A DNA stretch of 64,000 nucleotides from Nocardia salmonicida NBRC 13393 (GTDB lineage: Bacteria > Actinomycetota > Actinomycetes > Mycobacteriales > Mycobacteriaceae). The notes below the pieces were generated by a model. That model made no database searches and had not been told where the DNA came from. It saw only the letters and a program-made list of their open reading frames with translations. Made by a program: the position numbers and the translations under genes. Position 1 is the stretch's first letter, and the number at the start of each line of letters is the position of its first letter. The stretch lies in the NCBI RefSeq assembly GCF_001613085.1, contig NZ_BDBR01000009.1, positions 248,001 to 312,000 of the forward strand, given 5' to 3'. Below, piece by piece: positions 52,324-62,246 of the stretch.

Positions 52324-52818
52324 ATGAAGCGCGCGCTCATGACGATGGCGACCGGGGGATTGGCGTTGGCGGCGCTCGTCGGATGTTCGAGCGAGGGGCA
52401 GGAGCCGACGGCAACGACAGCGTTGTTCGAACCGTGTACCGGAGTAACCGCGGATGCTCTGCACAAGGCCGGTGTCGACCCCGCGACGAAGGTCGCCGCC
52501 GGCGCGGTGGCTGCAGGCTGGCAGACCTGTGAGTGGACCGGCGACACCGCCTACCTGCGAGTGTTCTCCACCTCGCGAACCCTCGGGGAATTCGAATCCG
52601 AATCGGGTGAAACAGCTTTCGCCGACTACACCGTCGCAGGCCGCACCGGCCGTCGCCTCGGTGGCGCTCCCACTTCCGGCTCCTGCGACGTCCTCTTCTC
52701 CGCTGATCAGGGCGTAATCCGCATGGTCGTAGTGAACAACCCCGCCCACCAGAGCGACGACGCCTGTGCGACCCTACGGCAGATGGGCGAATCGATCGTG
52801 CCGACCTTTCCCGCCTGA
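52324..52818 (+). CDS. DUF3558 lipoprotein
   Basis: A 164-residue lipoprotein: signal peptide with lipobox LVGC (Cys21), then a DUF3558 domain starting FEPCTGVTADALHKAGVDPATK and ending VVVNNPAHQSDDACATLRQMGESIVPTFP, with conserved cysteines for two disulfides. Common and multi-copy in mycolate actinobacteria; function unknown. Confidence 0.82.
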   Translation: MKRALMTMATGGLALAALVGCSSEGQEPTATTALFEPCTGVTADALHKAGVDPATKVAAGAVAAGWQTCEWTGDTAYLRVFSTSRTLGEFESESGETAFADYTVAGRTGRRLGGAPTSGSCDVLFSADQGVIRMVVVNNPAHQSDDACATLRQMGESIVPTFPA

Positions 52819-52850
52819 ACCAGCGAGAAGTCGGGTCATCGGGTCGACCG

Positions 52851-53843
52851 TTACGCCAATGCGGGGATCACCTCGCGTTCGAAGAGTTCGATGCCGGAGG
52901 TGTCGTAGGCGGCTTCGGGAAAGTTGGCGATGGTGTAGGCGAGGCCGAGATCCTTGACCTTCGTGAGGCGTTCGACGATCTGCTCCGGGGTGCCGACGGC
53001 CGCACTGGTGGCGAACTGTTCGTGCACACGGGCTTTGGCCACATCGGCGCCGAGGAAGGGGGTGAAGCGGTCGACGATCGTCGAGAGCCGTTCCTGCACT
53101 TCGGTTTCGGTGGTGCCGACGATGGCGTTGAAGTTCGAGCTACGGGTGATGGCGGAGAAATCGGTGCCGACCTCCTCGCAGTGCTGGCGCAGGATGTCGG
53201 ACTTGCGGGCGAACTCGTCGGGGTCGCCGCTGAAGTTGGTGTAGTCGGCGTATTTCGCGGCGATGCGCAGGGTCTTCTTCTCGCCGCCACCGGCGATCCA
53301 GATCGGGATGCCGTTCTCCTGCAACGGTCGTGGGTGCACGATGGCGTCATCGACCTCGTAGTACTTGCCGTTCAACGTTGCCCGGCCGGACTGCCACGCC
53401 TGGCGGAAGATCTGCACGCCCTCGTCGAGGCGACCGAGACGTTCACCGGCGGACGGGAAGCCGTAACCGTAAGCGCGCCATTCGTGTTCGTACCAGCCGC
53501 CGCCGATGCCCATCTCCACCCGGCCGCCCGAGATGAGGTCGACGGTCGCGGCCACCTTGGCCAGGTAGGCGGGGTTGCGGTAGCTCATGGCAGTACACAT
53601 CTGCCCCAGCCGCACGCGCGAGGTGGTGGCCGCGAACGCCGCCATCAACGACCACGCCTCATGGGTGGCCTCGTCGGTGGGAACGGGCGTGGTGTGGAAG
53701 TGGTCGTAGACCCAGATCGACTCCCAGTCGGTGCCGGTGTCGAACCGCTGGGCCAGCTCGCGCATCACCGACCACTGGTCGGCCGGTTCGATACCGACCA
53801 GATCCAGCCGCCAGCCCTGGGGAACGAAGATGCCGAAGCGCAC
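52851..53843 (-). CDS. LLM-class F420-dependent oxidoreductase
   Basis: A 330-residue luciferase-like TIM-barrel oxidoreductase of the F420 type: VRFGIFVPQGW start, DWESIWVYDHFHTTP, LGQMCTAMSYRNPAYLAKVAATVDLISGGRVEMGIGGGWYEHEWRAYGYGFP, and PIWIAGGGEKKTLRIAAKYAD. GGAG lies 8 nt before the GTG at 53843. Substrate unknown. Confidence 0.9.
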   Translation of the reverse strand: MRFGIFVPQGWRLDLVGIEPADQWSVMRELAQRFDTGTDWESIWVYDHFHTTPVPTDEATHEAWSLMAAFAATTSRVRLGQMCTAMSYRNPAYLAKVAATVDLISGGRVEMGIGGGWYEHEWRAYGYGFPSAGERLGRLDEGVQIFRQAWQSGRATLNGKYYEVDDAIVHPRPLQENGIPIWIAGGGEKKTLRIAAKYADYTNFSGDPDEFARKSDILRQHCEEVGTDFSAITRSSNFNAIVGTTETEVQERLSTIVDRFTPFLGADVAKARVHEQFATSAAVGTPEQIVERLTKVKDLGLAYTIANFPEAAYDTSGIELFEREVIPALA

Positions 53844-54026
53844 AGGTTTTCTCCTGGATTGAGTAGAACTCGAGCGGCGCCACACGCCGCGGGTGTCGAG
53901 AACCACTGTTCCACTTCTGCGCGCTCAGGCAACTATTGTGCGCGCACCGCGCTGAACCCTGGACCGGCCGTTATGCACCGAAATTCGGTTGGCACGCGGG
54001 GTGAACCCGGGCATGCTGGCAGCTGT

Positions 54027-54554
54027 ATGAACAATATTTCTCCACCCCGCCTCGGCGTCGACTTCGGCCGAGTGATCCAGGGAGCCGCGCTCACACCGGG
54101 CGCCGCGGACACCGTGTTCCTGTCGGGCGGCTTCGACGAAGCGATGAGTACTCCGCCGAGTCGTGACGCGTTCGAAGTGCTCGATCGGCTGGTCACCCGC
54201 TTCGACGGCAATGTCTGGGTGATCTCGAAGTGTGGTCCGCGGATCGAGCAACGTACCCGGCAATGGCTCGACCATCACGACTTCGCCGCCCGCACCGGAA
54301 TACCCCGAGAACACTTGCGCTTCTGCAGAACTCGCGCCGGCAAGGCCCCGCATTGCGCCGAACTCGGCATCACGCACATGATCGACGACCGGCTCGACGT
54401 GCACACGATCCTGCGCGATCTGGTGCCCCGGCGGTACCTGTTCGGCGCGCAGGCCGGGCCGATCCCGGACTGGGTGACCCACACCCCCGACTGGCCCGCG
54501 GTCGAACGTGCGGTCGGTGCGGATCTCGCAGGTCAGGCGCTCGGGTCGCCGTAG
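54027..54554 (+). CDS. HAD-like hydrolase of unknown function
   Basis: A 175-residue protein with HAD-like features: LGVDFGRVIQG at the start, where the usual DxD is D-F-G, VWVISKCGPRIEQRTRQWL in the second strand, and THMIDDRLDVHTIL as the acidic motif IV. The missing second aspartate suggests it is not a standard phosphatase. Its end overlaps the convergent DUF899 gene by 22 nt. Divergent from the LLM gene. Confidence 0.65.
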   Translation: MNNISPPRLGVDFGRVIQGAALTPGAADTVFLSGGFDEAMSTPPSRDAFEVLDRLVTRFDGNVWVISKCGPRIEQRTRQWLDHHDFAARTGIPREHLRFCRTRAGKAPHCAELGITHMIDDRLDVHTILRDLVPRRYLFGAQAGPIPDWVTHTPDWPAVERAVGADLAGQALGSP

Positions 54555-55219
54555 GAGGCGGCGATGTCCTTGCTGCTCGGCCAGCCGCTGTAGGTGGGCG
54601 ACTGCGGCCAGCCTTCGGGGCTGTCCTGCCATTCCTCCTGGCGGCCGTAGGGGAGTGCGTCGATGAGTCCGAAGCTGTAGGCGAGTTGTTCGGTGCCACG
54701 GCCGTCGGTGTGCCAGCTGCGGTAGACGGTGTCGCCGTCGCGCAGGAAGGTGTTCACGGCGAAGCCCGCGTCGGGGCCGGCGCCCATGTCGGCGCCGAAC
54801 GGGCTGTCGGCGGTCGAATACCAGGTCATCGCGTTGCCGACGCGCTTCTTGTAGCTGAGTACCTCGTCCATCGGCCCCTGGGTCACGATGACGAAGCGCG
54901 CGTCGTAGCCGGCGAGGAAATCCAGTCGTGCGTACTGCGCGGTGAGGCCGGTGCAGCCGGGGCACTGCCAGGTGTTCCCCGGCGTCCACATGTGGTGATA
55001 GGTGATCAGCTGCGAGTGTCCGTCGAAGACCTCGGCGAGTGAGACATCGCGGCCGTCTTCGGCTTTCAGTGTGTAGCCGGGCAGCCGGACGGCGGGCATG
55101 CGGCGGCGCTGGGCGGCGACGGCGTCGAGTTCGCGCGTCGCGGCCTTCTCCCGAATCCTGAGCTGATCGAGTTCGGTCTGCCAGGCGTCGTGCTCGACGA
55201 TGGTGGGCAATGCGGTCAT
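54533..55219 (-). CDS. DUF899 thioredoxin-like protein
   Basis: A 228-residue DUF899 protein (thioredoxin-like fold): EKAATRELDAVAAQRRRMPAVRL, QLITYHHMWTPGNTWQCPGCTGLTAQYARLDFL with a CPGC motif, VTQGPMDEVLSYKKRVGNAMTWYSTADSPFGADMG. Function unknown; family members are often in operons with, or divergent from, TetR or AraC regulators, as here. Confidence 0.85.
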   Translation of the reverse strand: MTALPTIVEHDAWQTELDQLRIREKAATRELDAVAAQRRRMPAVRLPGYTLKAEDGRDVSLAEVFDGHSQLITYHHMWTPGNTWQCPGCTGLTAQYARLDFLAGYDARFVIVTQGPMDEVLSYKKRVGNAMTWYSTADSPFGADMGAGPDAGFAVNTFLRDGDTVYRSWHTDGRGTEQLAYSFGLIDALPYGRQEEWQDSPEGWPQSPTYSGWPSSKDIAASYGDPSA

Positions 55220-55299
55220 GACGGGCCACCCTTCGATGTGTACGACGTGCACATTTGGTATGTTCACACCGTATACTTCATCGAAAGGGAGTTCAAGGG

Positions 55300-55875
55300 T
55301 TGGCCTATCACCACGGTGACCTCGCGGCGGCATTGGTCGAGGCCGGGCTGGAGCTCACCCGGTCCGGCGGTCCCGACGCGCTGACGATCCGCGAAGTCAC
55401 CCGCCGGGTCGGCGTCACGCCGAATGCCGCCTACCGGCACTTTCCCGACCGGCGAGCGCTGTTGCGCGCGGTCTCGGCCGCGATCGAGTCCAGGATGGCC
55501 GAGGGTATGGAGCGCAGCCCGGCGGCGCCGCGTGCGAGTCTGCGCGCGGTCGGGCTCGGCTACATCGGCTTCGCGCTGCTCGAACCGGGCTGGTTCGCGG
55601 TCGCGTTCTTCGGCGCCGGTGACATCTCGCCGGAGTCGGTGGTCGACTCGCCCGCCTACCTCGCCCTCGCCGACGCGCTCGACATGATGGTGCACGTCGG
55701 CGACCTCGCTCCCGTGGCGCGCCCCGGCGCGACCTGGAGTTGCTGGTCCACCGTGCACGGATTCGCGGAACTGGCGTTGCGCGGGCCGTTGCGGCACCTG
55801 GACCGCGCGCAGCTGTGGCCGCTCGCCGAACAGGCCGTCGACACCGTCATCGCGGGGCTGCCGCGAGCAGTGTGA
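55300..55875 (+). CDS. TetR-family regulator divergent from the DUF899 gene
   Basis: A 191-residue regulator: YHHGDLAAALVEAGLELTRSGGPDALTIREVTRRVGVTPNAAYRHFPDRRALLRAV is a typical TetR N-terminus, and the C-terminal domain is of the WHG type. AAGGGAG is placed 9 nt before a TTG at 55300, which begins the conserved YHHG segment. The 80-bp gap to the DUF899 gene has an imperfect GTAT/ATAC dyad (55258-55276) that could be the operator. Confidence 0.82.
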   Translation: MAYHHGDLAAALVEAGLELTRSGGPDALTIREVTRRVGVTPNAAYRHFPDRRALLRAVSAAIESRMAEGMERSPAAPRASLRAVGLGYIGFALLEPGWFAVAFFGAGDISPESVVDSPAYLALADALDMMVHVGDLAPVARPGATWSCWSTVHGFAELALRGPLRHLDRAQLWPLAEQAVDTVIAGLPRAV

Positions 55876-56011
55876 TCGGTGTCACTGTGGCCAGTGGTAC
55901 GCGAGCTGAAGATGAAACAAGTGGGGCTCGCATGTAGTCTCATAAGTGGAAGGGTGTGCCCGTGTGGGTACTCCAAGCGATTCGCGGAGAGATCACCCGC
56001 GGCGACTGCGA

Positions 56012-56043
56012 GGAGGTGGGGTTGCTATGCGCAACGAACCTCC
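56012..56043 (+). promoter_or_regulatory. Hairpin masking a ribosome binding site in the mgtE leader
   Basis: GGAGGT (56012-56017) pairs with ACCTCC (56038-56043), and inside it GTTGC (56021-56025) pairs with GCAAC (56031-56035). The GGAGGT is also the best ribosome binding site of the leader, 9 nt before the ATG at 56027. The 357-bp leader before mgtE has no other convincing feature and does not resemble an M-box. Confidence 0.55.
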
Positions 56044-56095
56044 CAGTCGAAGGCCGCGCGGCGTCGCCCCTTCGTCCTTGCACCACACATCCTGA
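56027..56095 (+). CDS. Candidate 22-residue leader peptide of mgtE
   Basis: A short frame, MRNEPPSRRPRG followed by VAPSSLHHTS, with GGAGG 10 nt before its ATG, ends 137 nt before the mgtE start. It is rich in Pro and Arg with an acidic residue before Pro-Pro, the kind of peptide that makes ribosomes stall or drop off at low Mg2+, as in the enterobacterial mgtL leader. That parallel is inference; conservation is untested. Confidence 0.4.
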   Translation: MRNEPPSRRPRGVAPSSLHHTS

Positions 56096-56232
56096 CCTGT
56101 TCGGTCCGGTCTGTGCGTGTCGGCCTCGGCGGTGGACGCCCCGCGGTGTGAACCACCGTCACTCGTTCCACTTCTCGCACATCCTGTAGCTGTGCCGCAG
56201 GCGTGTGCGCTGTCACGCCAGAGGACTCGATC

Positions 56233-57681
56233 ATGTCGAACGTCGATCTCGTTACCGCCCGTCATGTACCCGCCGAAACCGTTGTGCCCGAAGTGATTTC
56301 GCCGCGCCGCAGGGCCGTCGAAGACCATGCGGTCACCGAGGCGCTCGAAATCCTGTCCGAGTCGGTGCGCGACATCGTCGCGACCCACCGGGTCTGTAGC
56401 GGCCTCGACTGGCTCGACAACCGTCCGCCGCACGTCATCGCCGACGCGCTGGCGCGCATGGACGCCGTGCAGGCCGGTGTCGTGTTCCGGTTGCTCGACA
56501 AGGAGCGCGCGCTCAGTGTGTTCGAGGAGCTCGAGCCGGTCGACCAGCAGCAGATCCTGCAGGGACTGCGCGAGAAGAGCTTTCGCGATCTCGTCGAGGC
56601 GATGGACCCCGACGACCGCGCCCGCATGCTGCACGAAGCGCCCGCCAAGGTCGCCAAGAAGGTACTCGCCGGACTGAGCCCGCGCGAGCGCCGGATGACG
56701 GCCACGCTGCTCGGCTACCCCGAGGGCTCGGTCGGGCTGTACATGACGCCCGAAGTCGTTGCGCTGCCGGACAATCTGACCGTCGCGCAGGCGCTGGGTT
56801 GTGTGCGCGCCAAGGGCGGCAACGCCGAGACGGTGTACACGCTGCCCGTGGTCGATCGCGGCCGTCGTCTCACCGGCATCGTCGAACTGCGCGAGCTGGT
56901 GCTGCACTCCCCGGACGCGATGGTGTCCGAACTCGTCGTCACCGAGCCGCCGTTCGTGCGGGCCACCGATGCCGCGGAGAAGGCCGCCCGGCTGATGAGT
57001 TCCACCAACCTCATCAACCTGGTGGTCGTCGACAGCGAGGATCGAGTGGTCGGGCTGCTCACCATCGACGACGCGATGGAGGTGCTCGAGGCCGCCGACA
57101 GCGAGGACGTCGCCAAGCAGGCCGGTTCGGCGCCGTGGGAAGGCCATTACATGGCCGCCAAGGTGTTCCAGCTGGCGCGCTACCGGGCGCTGTGGCTGAC
57201 GCTGCTGCTGTTCGCGGCCACGCTGACCGTGAGCGTCACCGACATGTTCGCCTCGACCCTCGAACAGGCCGCGAGCCTGGCGCTGTTCATTCCGCTGCTG
57301 ATCGGGGCGGGCGGCAATGCCGGTGCGCAAGCGGCGACGGCGTGCGTGCGCGCGCTGGCGGTCGGCGAGGTGCGCGTCTCGGATCTGTTCAAGGTGATCT
57401 GGCGCGAATGCCGGGTCGGGCTGGTGCTCGGCACCATGCTGGCCGCCGCGGGCCTGCTGATCGGCACGGTGTTCGTCGGGCCGAAGATCGCCATCGTCGT
57501 GGCCATCACCCTGGTGGTCATCTGCGGTTGGGCGGCGACCATCGGCGGCACGATGCCGTTGCTGGCCAAGAAGTTCCGGATCGACCCCGCGGTGGTGTCC
57601 GCGCCGATGGTGACCACGCTGGTCGACGCGACCGGGCTGATCATCTACTTCACCACCGCGAAGCTGGTGCTGGGAATCTAG
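56233..57681 (+). CDS. mgtE: MgtE magnesium channel/transporter
   Basis: A 482-residue Mg2+ channel. MgtE_N superhelical domain (about 70-170), a CBS pair (about 175-295; YMTPEVVALPDNLTVAQAL, VSELVVTEPPFVRATDAAEKAARLM), then five membrane helices with the pore block PLLIGAGGNAGAQ. The cytoplasmic domains close the pore when Mg2+ is plentiful. Its stop overlaps the convergent lipoprotein gene by 4 nt. A structured leader lies upstream. Confidence 0.94.
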   Translation: MSNVDLVTARHVPAETVVPEVISPRRRAVEDHAVTEALEILSESVRDIVATHRVCSGLDWLDNRPPHVIADALARMDAVQAGVVFRLLDKERALSVFEELEPVDQQQILQGLREKSFRDLVEAMDPDDRARMLHEAPAKVAKKVLAGLSPRERRMTATLLGYPEGSVGLYMTPEVVALPDNLTVAQALGCVRAKGGNAETVYTLPVVDRGRRLTGIVELRELVLHSPDAMVSELVVTEPPFVRATDAAEKAARLMSSTNLINLVVVDSEDRVVGLLTIDDAMEVLEAADSEDVAKQAGSAPWEGHYMAAKVFQLARYRALWLTLLLFAATLTVSVTDMFASTLEQAASLALFIPLLIGAGGNAGAQAATACVRALAVGEVRVSDLFKVIWRECRVGLVLGTMLAAAGLLIGTVFVGPKIAIVVAITLVVICGWAATIGGTMPLLAKKFRIDPAVVSAPMVTTLVDATGLIIYFTTAKLVLGI

Positions 57682-58658
57682 CGCTGCGGGAAGAGCGTGA
57701 GCGTCTGCGCCATGACGTCCTTGGCGACGTCGTCGGTGGCGGCAACCACCTCGACAACCGGAATACGCCTGCCGAACGCGGTGGATTCGGCGGGCAGTTC
57801 CGGGCCGACAGCCGCGGTGTAGATCGGGATCGAGCTGTCGTACACCGAGACCGAGCGGTGCACCGTGCGGCCGTCGATTCGGTCCTCGGTGCTGTTTGCG
57901 GCCAGATATTCGGGCACGCGGTACTCGTAGCTCACGGTGATCTTCTCGCCGCGGTAACCGAACAGGCACTGGGTGAGTCGCTGTTCGTCGTCGGGGACGG
58001 CGCCGGCCAGCTTGCCCCGGACCGTGCACGGATCGGCGCCGAGCAGCACGGTCGGTGCGGTGTCGGGGGAGGTGCCCTGCGGCGGTGATTGCCGCCAGCG
58101 GTCGACCATGCCTGGCATCAGTTCGTCGGCGACGATGCAGGGGTTCTTGCCCGGGGTGGAAAGGCCGAGGTAGAAGGCCGCGCTGGACGGGAACTGGGCG
58201 GTCGCACCGCAGGCGCGTGGTTCGCCGGTCTCGCGATCGGGAACCGTGCGGACGGTCGCGTCGCCGATCTGCCGCATGATGCCTCGGCCGCTCGTGGACA
58301 CACTGCTCAGCAGGGTGGCGTGCCAGGTCAGGGTCGAGCCCTCGCCGGCTTTGTCGCTGCCGAGAAGGGCCCGGCACGAATCCAATCCGACGGTCACGCT
58401 CTTGACCTCGCCGAGCTTCGCCAGGACCTCGCGCGGTAGCAGCGCGCAGACGTCGACCTGGCGGGTCGCCTGCGCTACCTCGGCGCGCTGGTTCGGATCC
58501 TGAGGAACCTTCGACCAGAACTCGGGGGGCTGGGCGGGAATCACCGGTGCGGGCGGCGGCGGCAGTTCCCCGTAGTCGGGGGGTTTGCCCGCGTCGTCAC
58601 TCCCACATGCGGCGCACACGAGCAACGCGGCAGCGGCCAGCGCCATCCTGCGATACAT
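57678..58658 (-). CDS. Two-domain lipoprotein (DUF3558-like)
   Basis: A 326-residue lipoprotein: lipobox VCAAC (Cys18), a Pro-rich linker, then two related halves each opening with an acidic/Cys block (VDVCALLPREVLAKLG; GADPCTVRGKLAGAV) and containing a Cys-bearing strand (VGLDSCRALL; LTQCLFGYRG). This fits a duplicated DUF3558-type fold. It ends VGPELPAESTAFGRRIPVVEV. A clear paralogue is encoded just upstream. Confidence 0.75.
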   Translation of the reverse strand: MYRRMALAAAALLVCAACGSDDAGKPPDYGELPPPPAPVIPAQPPEFWSKVPQDPNQRAEVAQATRQVDVCALLPREVLAKLGEVKSVTVGLDSCRALLGSDKAGEGSTLTWHATLLSSVSTSGRGIMRQIGDATVRTVPDRETGEPRACGATAQFPSSAAFYLGLSTPGKNPCIVADELMPGMVDRWRQSPPQGTSPDTAPTVLLGADPCTVRGKLAGAVPDDEQRLTQCLFGYRGEKITVSYEYRVPEYLAANSTEDRIDGRTVHRSVSVYDSSIPIYTAAVGPELPAESTAFGRRIPVVEVVAATDDVAKDVMAQTLTLFPQR

Positions 58659-58772
58659 CGGCACCCCTGTCCTCGACAGATCCGGGCCCGGACTCGCGCC
58701 CGACCACCGAGTCTGCCCGCGACGGCAACATTCGTGCAAACATCGCGCCGGGTCGTTCTCAGAACGTTGTCG

Positions 58773-59717
58773 TCAGCGCACCAGCGGCAGGGTTTCGCGC
58801 ATGACCTTCTCCGCGATCGCCGAATGGGCCGTGACCGAAACCGTCGGCACGCGCCGACCGAGCAGCGCGTCGGTCGGCCCTGGCGCGAGGCCGGGGCCGA
58901 CGACGGCCGACAGCGACGCCATGTCGGCCTGGGCCGTATCGAATCGGTACACCTGGCGGGAACCCACGGTGAAGGCCGGGGTGTCGTCGACGATCGAGCG
59001 TTCCTCGTTGTAGTCGTAGGTGACGATCGCATCGCGCCCGTCGACATTCAATTTGCAGGTGGTGACACCCTGATCTGCCACCGGCACCCGGACGCCGAGC
59101 AGCGGCGCGACCGCGCACGGATCGGCCCCGGTGACCACCGCCCGGTCCGAATCCGGCGAGGTACCCTGCGCGGGCTCCTTGCGCCACTCGGTCAACGCGA
59201 TCCGCACCAGCGTCCTCGCCGACGTGCAAGCGTCCTGCGGCGCCCGCACGCTGAACGACAGATCGGCCCCCGCCACGAACCGCGCCCAAGTCTGGCAAGC
59301 CCCGCGCACCTGTGGATCAGCCGACGCCGCCGGCTCGTCGTTGAACAGCACCCGCACGTCCCCCATGGACTCCTCGTCGACCGGCCCGTCCATGCTCGGC
59401 TCACCCTCGAACATCACCCCGGTACTCCAGGTCGCGTCGATGCCGGTGAGATGACCCGGTACGGAGATGCTGAGTCGGCACTGATTCGGATGCACGTTCT
59501 CGATATCGCGCACGGTGCCGAGGGCGCCCAGCGCCGCGCGGGGGAGCAGGGCGCACACATCGATCGCCCTGACCTTGCGCAGTGTCGCGAGCCTCTCCTG
59601 ATCGGAAACCGCTGCGGTGGACCAGAAACCGCCCTTGGGCATGGAGTCCGGTGCGGGTTCGCTCCCGCAGGCGACCATCGTCAGCACTGCGGCGGAGAGC
59701 AGGATGAGCTGTCGCAC
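58773..59717 (-). CDS. Two-domain lipoprotein, paralogue of the next gene
   Basis: A 314-residue lipoprotein with lipobox TMVAC (Cys17) and the same layout as the protein encoded at 57678: IDVCALLPRAALGALG with NQCRLSI, then GADPCAVAPLLGVRV with TTCKLNV and VVGPGLAPGPTDALLGRRVPTVSV. Both share QGTSPD before the second domain. GAGGAG is 7 nt before the GTG at 59717. Function unknown; tandem duplication is likely. Confidence 0.75.
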   Translation of the reverse strand: MRQLILLSAAVLTMVACGSEPAPDSMPKGGFWSTAAVSDQERLATLRKVRAIDVCALLPRAALGALGTVRDIENVHPNQCRLSISVPGHLTGIDATWSTGVMFEGEPSMDGPVDEESMGDVRVLFNDEPAASADPQVRGACQTWARFVAGADLSFSVRAPQDACTSARTLVRIALTEWRKEPAQGTSPDSDRAVVTGADPCAVAPLLGVRVPVADQGVTTCKLNVDGRDAIVTYDYNEERSIVDDTPAFTVGSRQVYRFDTAQADMASLSAVVGPGLAPGPTDALLGRRVPTVSVTAHSAIAEKVMRETLPLVR

Positions 59718-59737
59718 AGGGGTTCTCCTCGTCCGGT

Positions 59738-59830
59738 TCAGGTGGCGGGAAATTCGGGGCCGACCACCACGGTGTAGCTCGTGCCGTCGACCACGTGGGC
59801 GGCCCGGCCGTCCAGTCCGCGCAATCGCAT
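59738..59830 (-). pseudogene. Remnant of a third DUF3558-like lipoprotein
   Basis: About 30 codons (GLDGRAAHV... ending YTVVVGPEFPAT) directly upstream of the paralogue pair resemble the DGRTVHR...YTAAVGPELPAE stretch near the C-terminus of the protein at 57678. No matching N-terminal part is found upstream in any frame. I read it as a decayed gene copy; a short functional peptide is less likely. Confidence 0.45.
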
Positions 59831-60090
59831 CGGAAATCCCCCTCGCGCGAGACAGTTCCCGCTCCTGCAGACCCGCTTCGAATGCCAGTGTGCCGGAATT
59901 GGCGCCCCGCACCCGCACCGGGCCCAGGCGTGCCGGGCAGTGGCGGCGCTCACCGGTGAAGTGGGAGCCGGCACACATGTGGCGAATCACTGGCGATGCG
60001 ATGGTGGTGAGATCGCGATCGTGCCGCACAATGGGGGCCGCGTGTGTGGTGTGGGTGTTCGGCCGGTCGGGTCGAGTTCTCCGCGCTGCA

Positions 60091-61173
<1,083 letters not shown>

Positions 61174-61202
61174 GCGAACTCGACTGGAACGGCGGCGGAG
61201 CG

Positions 61203-62176
61203 TTATCCGCCGCCGTTCCGCTGTTCCGGGGTGGTCGCGCGGGTGAATCGCGCGGCGAGCAGGCGCAGGTGCTCGACCAGTTCGGGGCCGTGTTCGATCT
61301 CGAAATCGGTGTCGAGGGCGCCGAGCAGGAAGGTCAGGCCGCGCGGGTTGTCGGCGCCGATCTCCAGGCGGCAGGTGTCGGCGTCGATCGGTTCGACGGT
61401 GCCGTAGGTGGCCGCGGCGCGGGCGGGTTCGGAGTCGGCGGGCACGTGTAGTCGCACAACGGCGCGGTAGGGCCACAGCTGGGCGACACCGTTCGCCACG
61501 TGCGCCGCGGCGTCGCCGCCGGGGATCTCGCGCGGCGAAAAGCGTGGGCCCACCGGAATTCTGGGCTGCATCCGGTCCACACGGAAGGTGCGCCAGTCGT
61601 CGCGGTCGAGATCCCAGGCGACGAGATACCAGCGTGGGCCCCAGGTGACGAGTTCGTGCGGTTCGGTTCGCGACGGGATTCGCGCCCACCGCTGCGATAG
61701 TCGAATCGCAGGCATTGACGGTCGCGGCACGCGGCCGCGATGGCGGACAACACCGCCGGATCGACATCGACGCGGGCCCGGCCGGGGGTCTGGACGGTCG
61801 AGACCTGCATGGCGTGCACGCGATGCCGCAACCGGGTCGGCAGCACCTGCTCGAGTTTGACCAGCGCGCTGAGCGCGGTCTCGCCGATGCCGCTCACCCC
61901 GCTGATCGAGGCCGTGCGCAGGGCGATCGCCATCGCGACGGCTTCCTCGTCGTCGAGCTGCAACGGCGGCAGCTGCGCGCCCGCCTCGAGGTGGTAGCCG
62001 CCGTCGATGCCCTTCACCGCGCGCACCGGGTAGTCCAGCGCGCGCAGTTTGTCGACATCGCGGCGCACCGTGCGGGTGCTGACCTCCAGGCGCTCGGCGA
62101 GCTCGTCGCCGGACCATTCGCGCCGGGTTTGCAGCAGTGCGAGCAGCCGAAGTAGCCGCGCCGAAGTTTCTTTCAC
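61203..62176 (-). pseudogene. WYL-domain (DeoR/YafY-type) regulator with a frameshift
   Basis: The N-terminal HTH (ELAERLEVSTRTVRRDVDKLRAL) and first WYL part (CLRFDYRSGGRESR) run in one frame from a GTG at 62176; the rest of the WYL domain (TEPHELVTWGPRWYLVAWDLDRDDWRTFRVDRM and on to the stop at 61203) is in another. The span is 974 nt, one short of 325 codons, so a single-base deletion near 61670-61690 breaks it. Either a true pseudogene or a sequencing error. It is divergent from the epoxide hydrolase gene. Confidence 0.8.
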
Positions 62177-62200
62177 GAATTCGACTCTGCCAGTTCTATA

Positions 62201-62246
62201 GGACAGAAGGTGTCCGCTTGTGCTCATAGTGTTGTTCTTATGAGCA
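62201..62246. promoter_or_regulatory. Two dyads between the WYL regulator and the epoxide hydrolase
   Basis: GGACA (62201-62205) faces TGTCC (62211-62215). Next to it TGCTCATA (62221-62228) faces TATGAGCA (62239-62246), a perfect 8-bp repeat that covers the epoxide hydrolase start codon. Either could be the operator of the divergent regulator; the second could also form an mRNA hairpin at the start. Confidence 0.5.

Noticed and set aside
55956..56189. 77-codon open frame in the mgtE leader
   Set aside because: Poor start context, odd composition and no family resemblance; the shorter SD-led frame inside the same region is better supported.
55876..56232. M-box magnesium riboswitch before mgtE
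   Set aside because: The characteristic M-box core sequence is not seen; only the hairpin and short frame described are supported.
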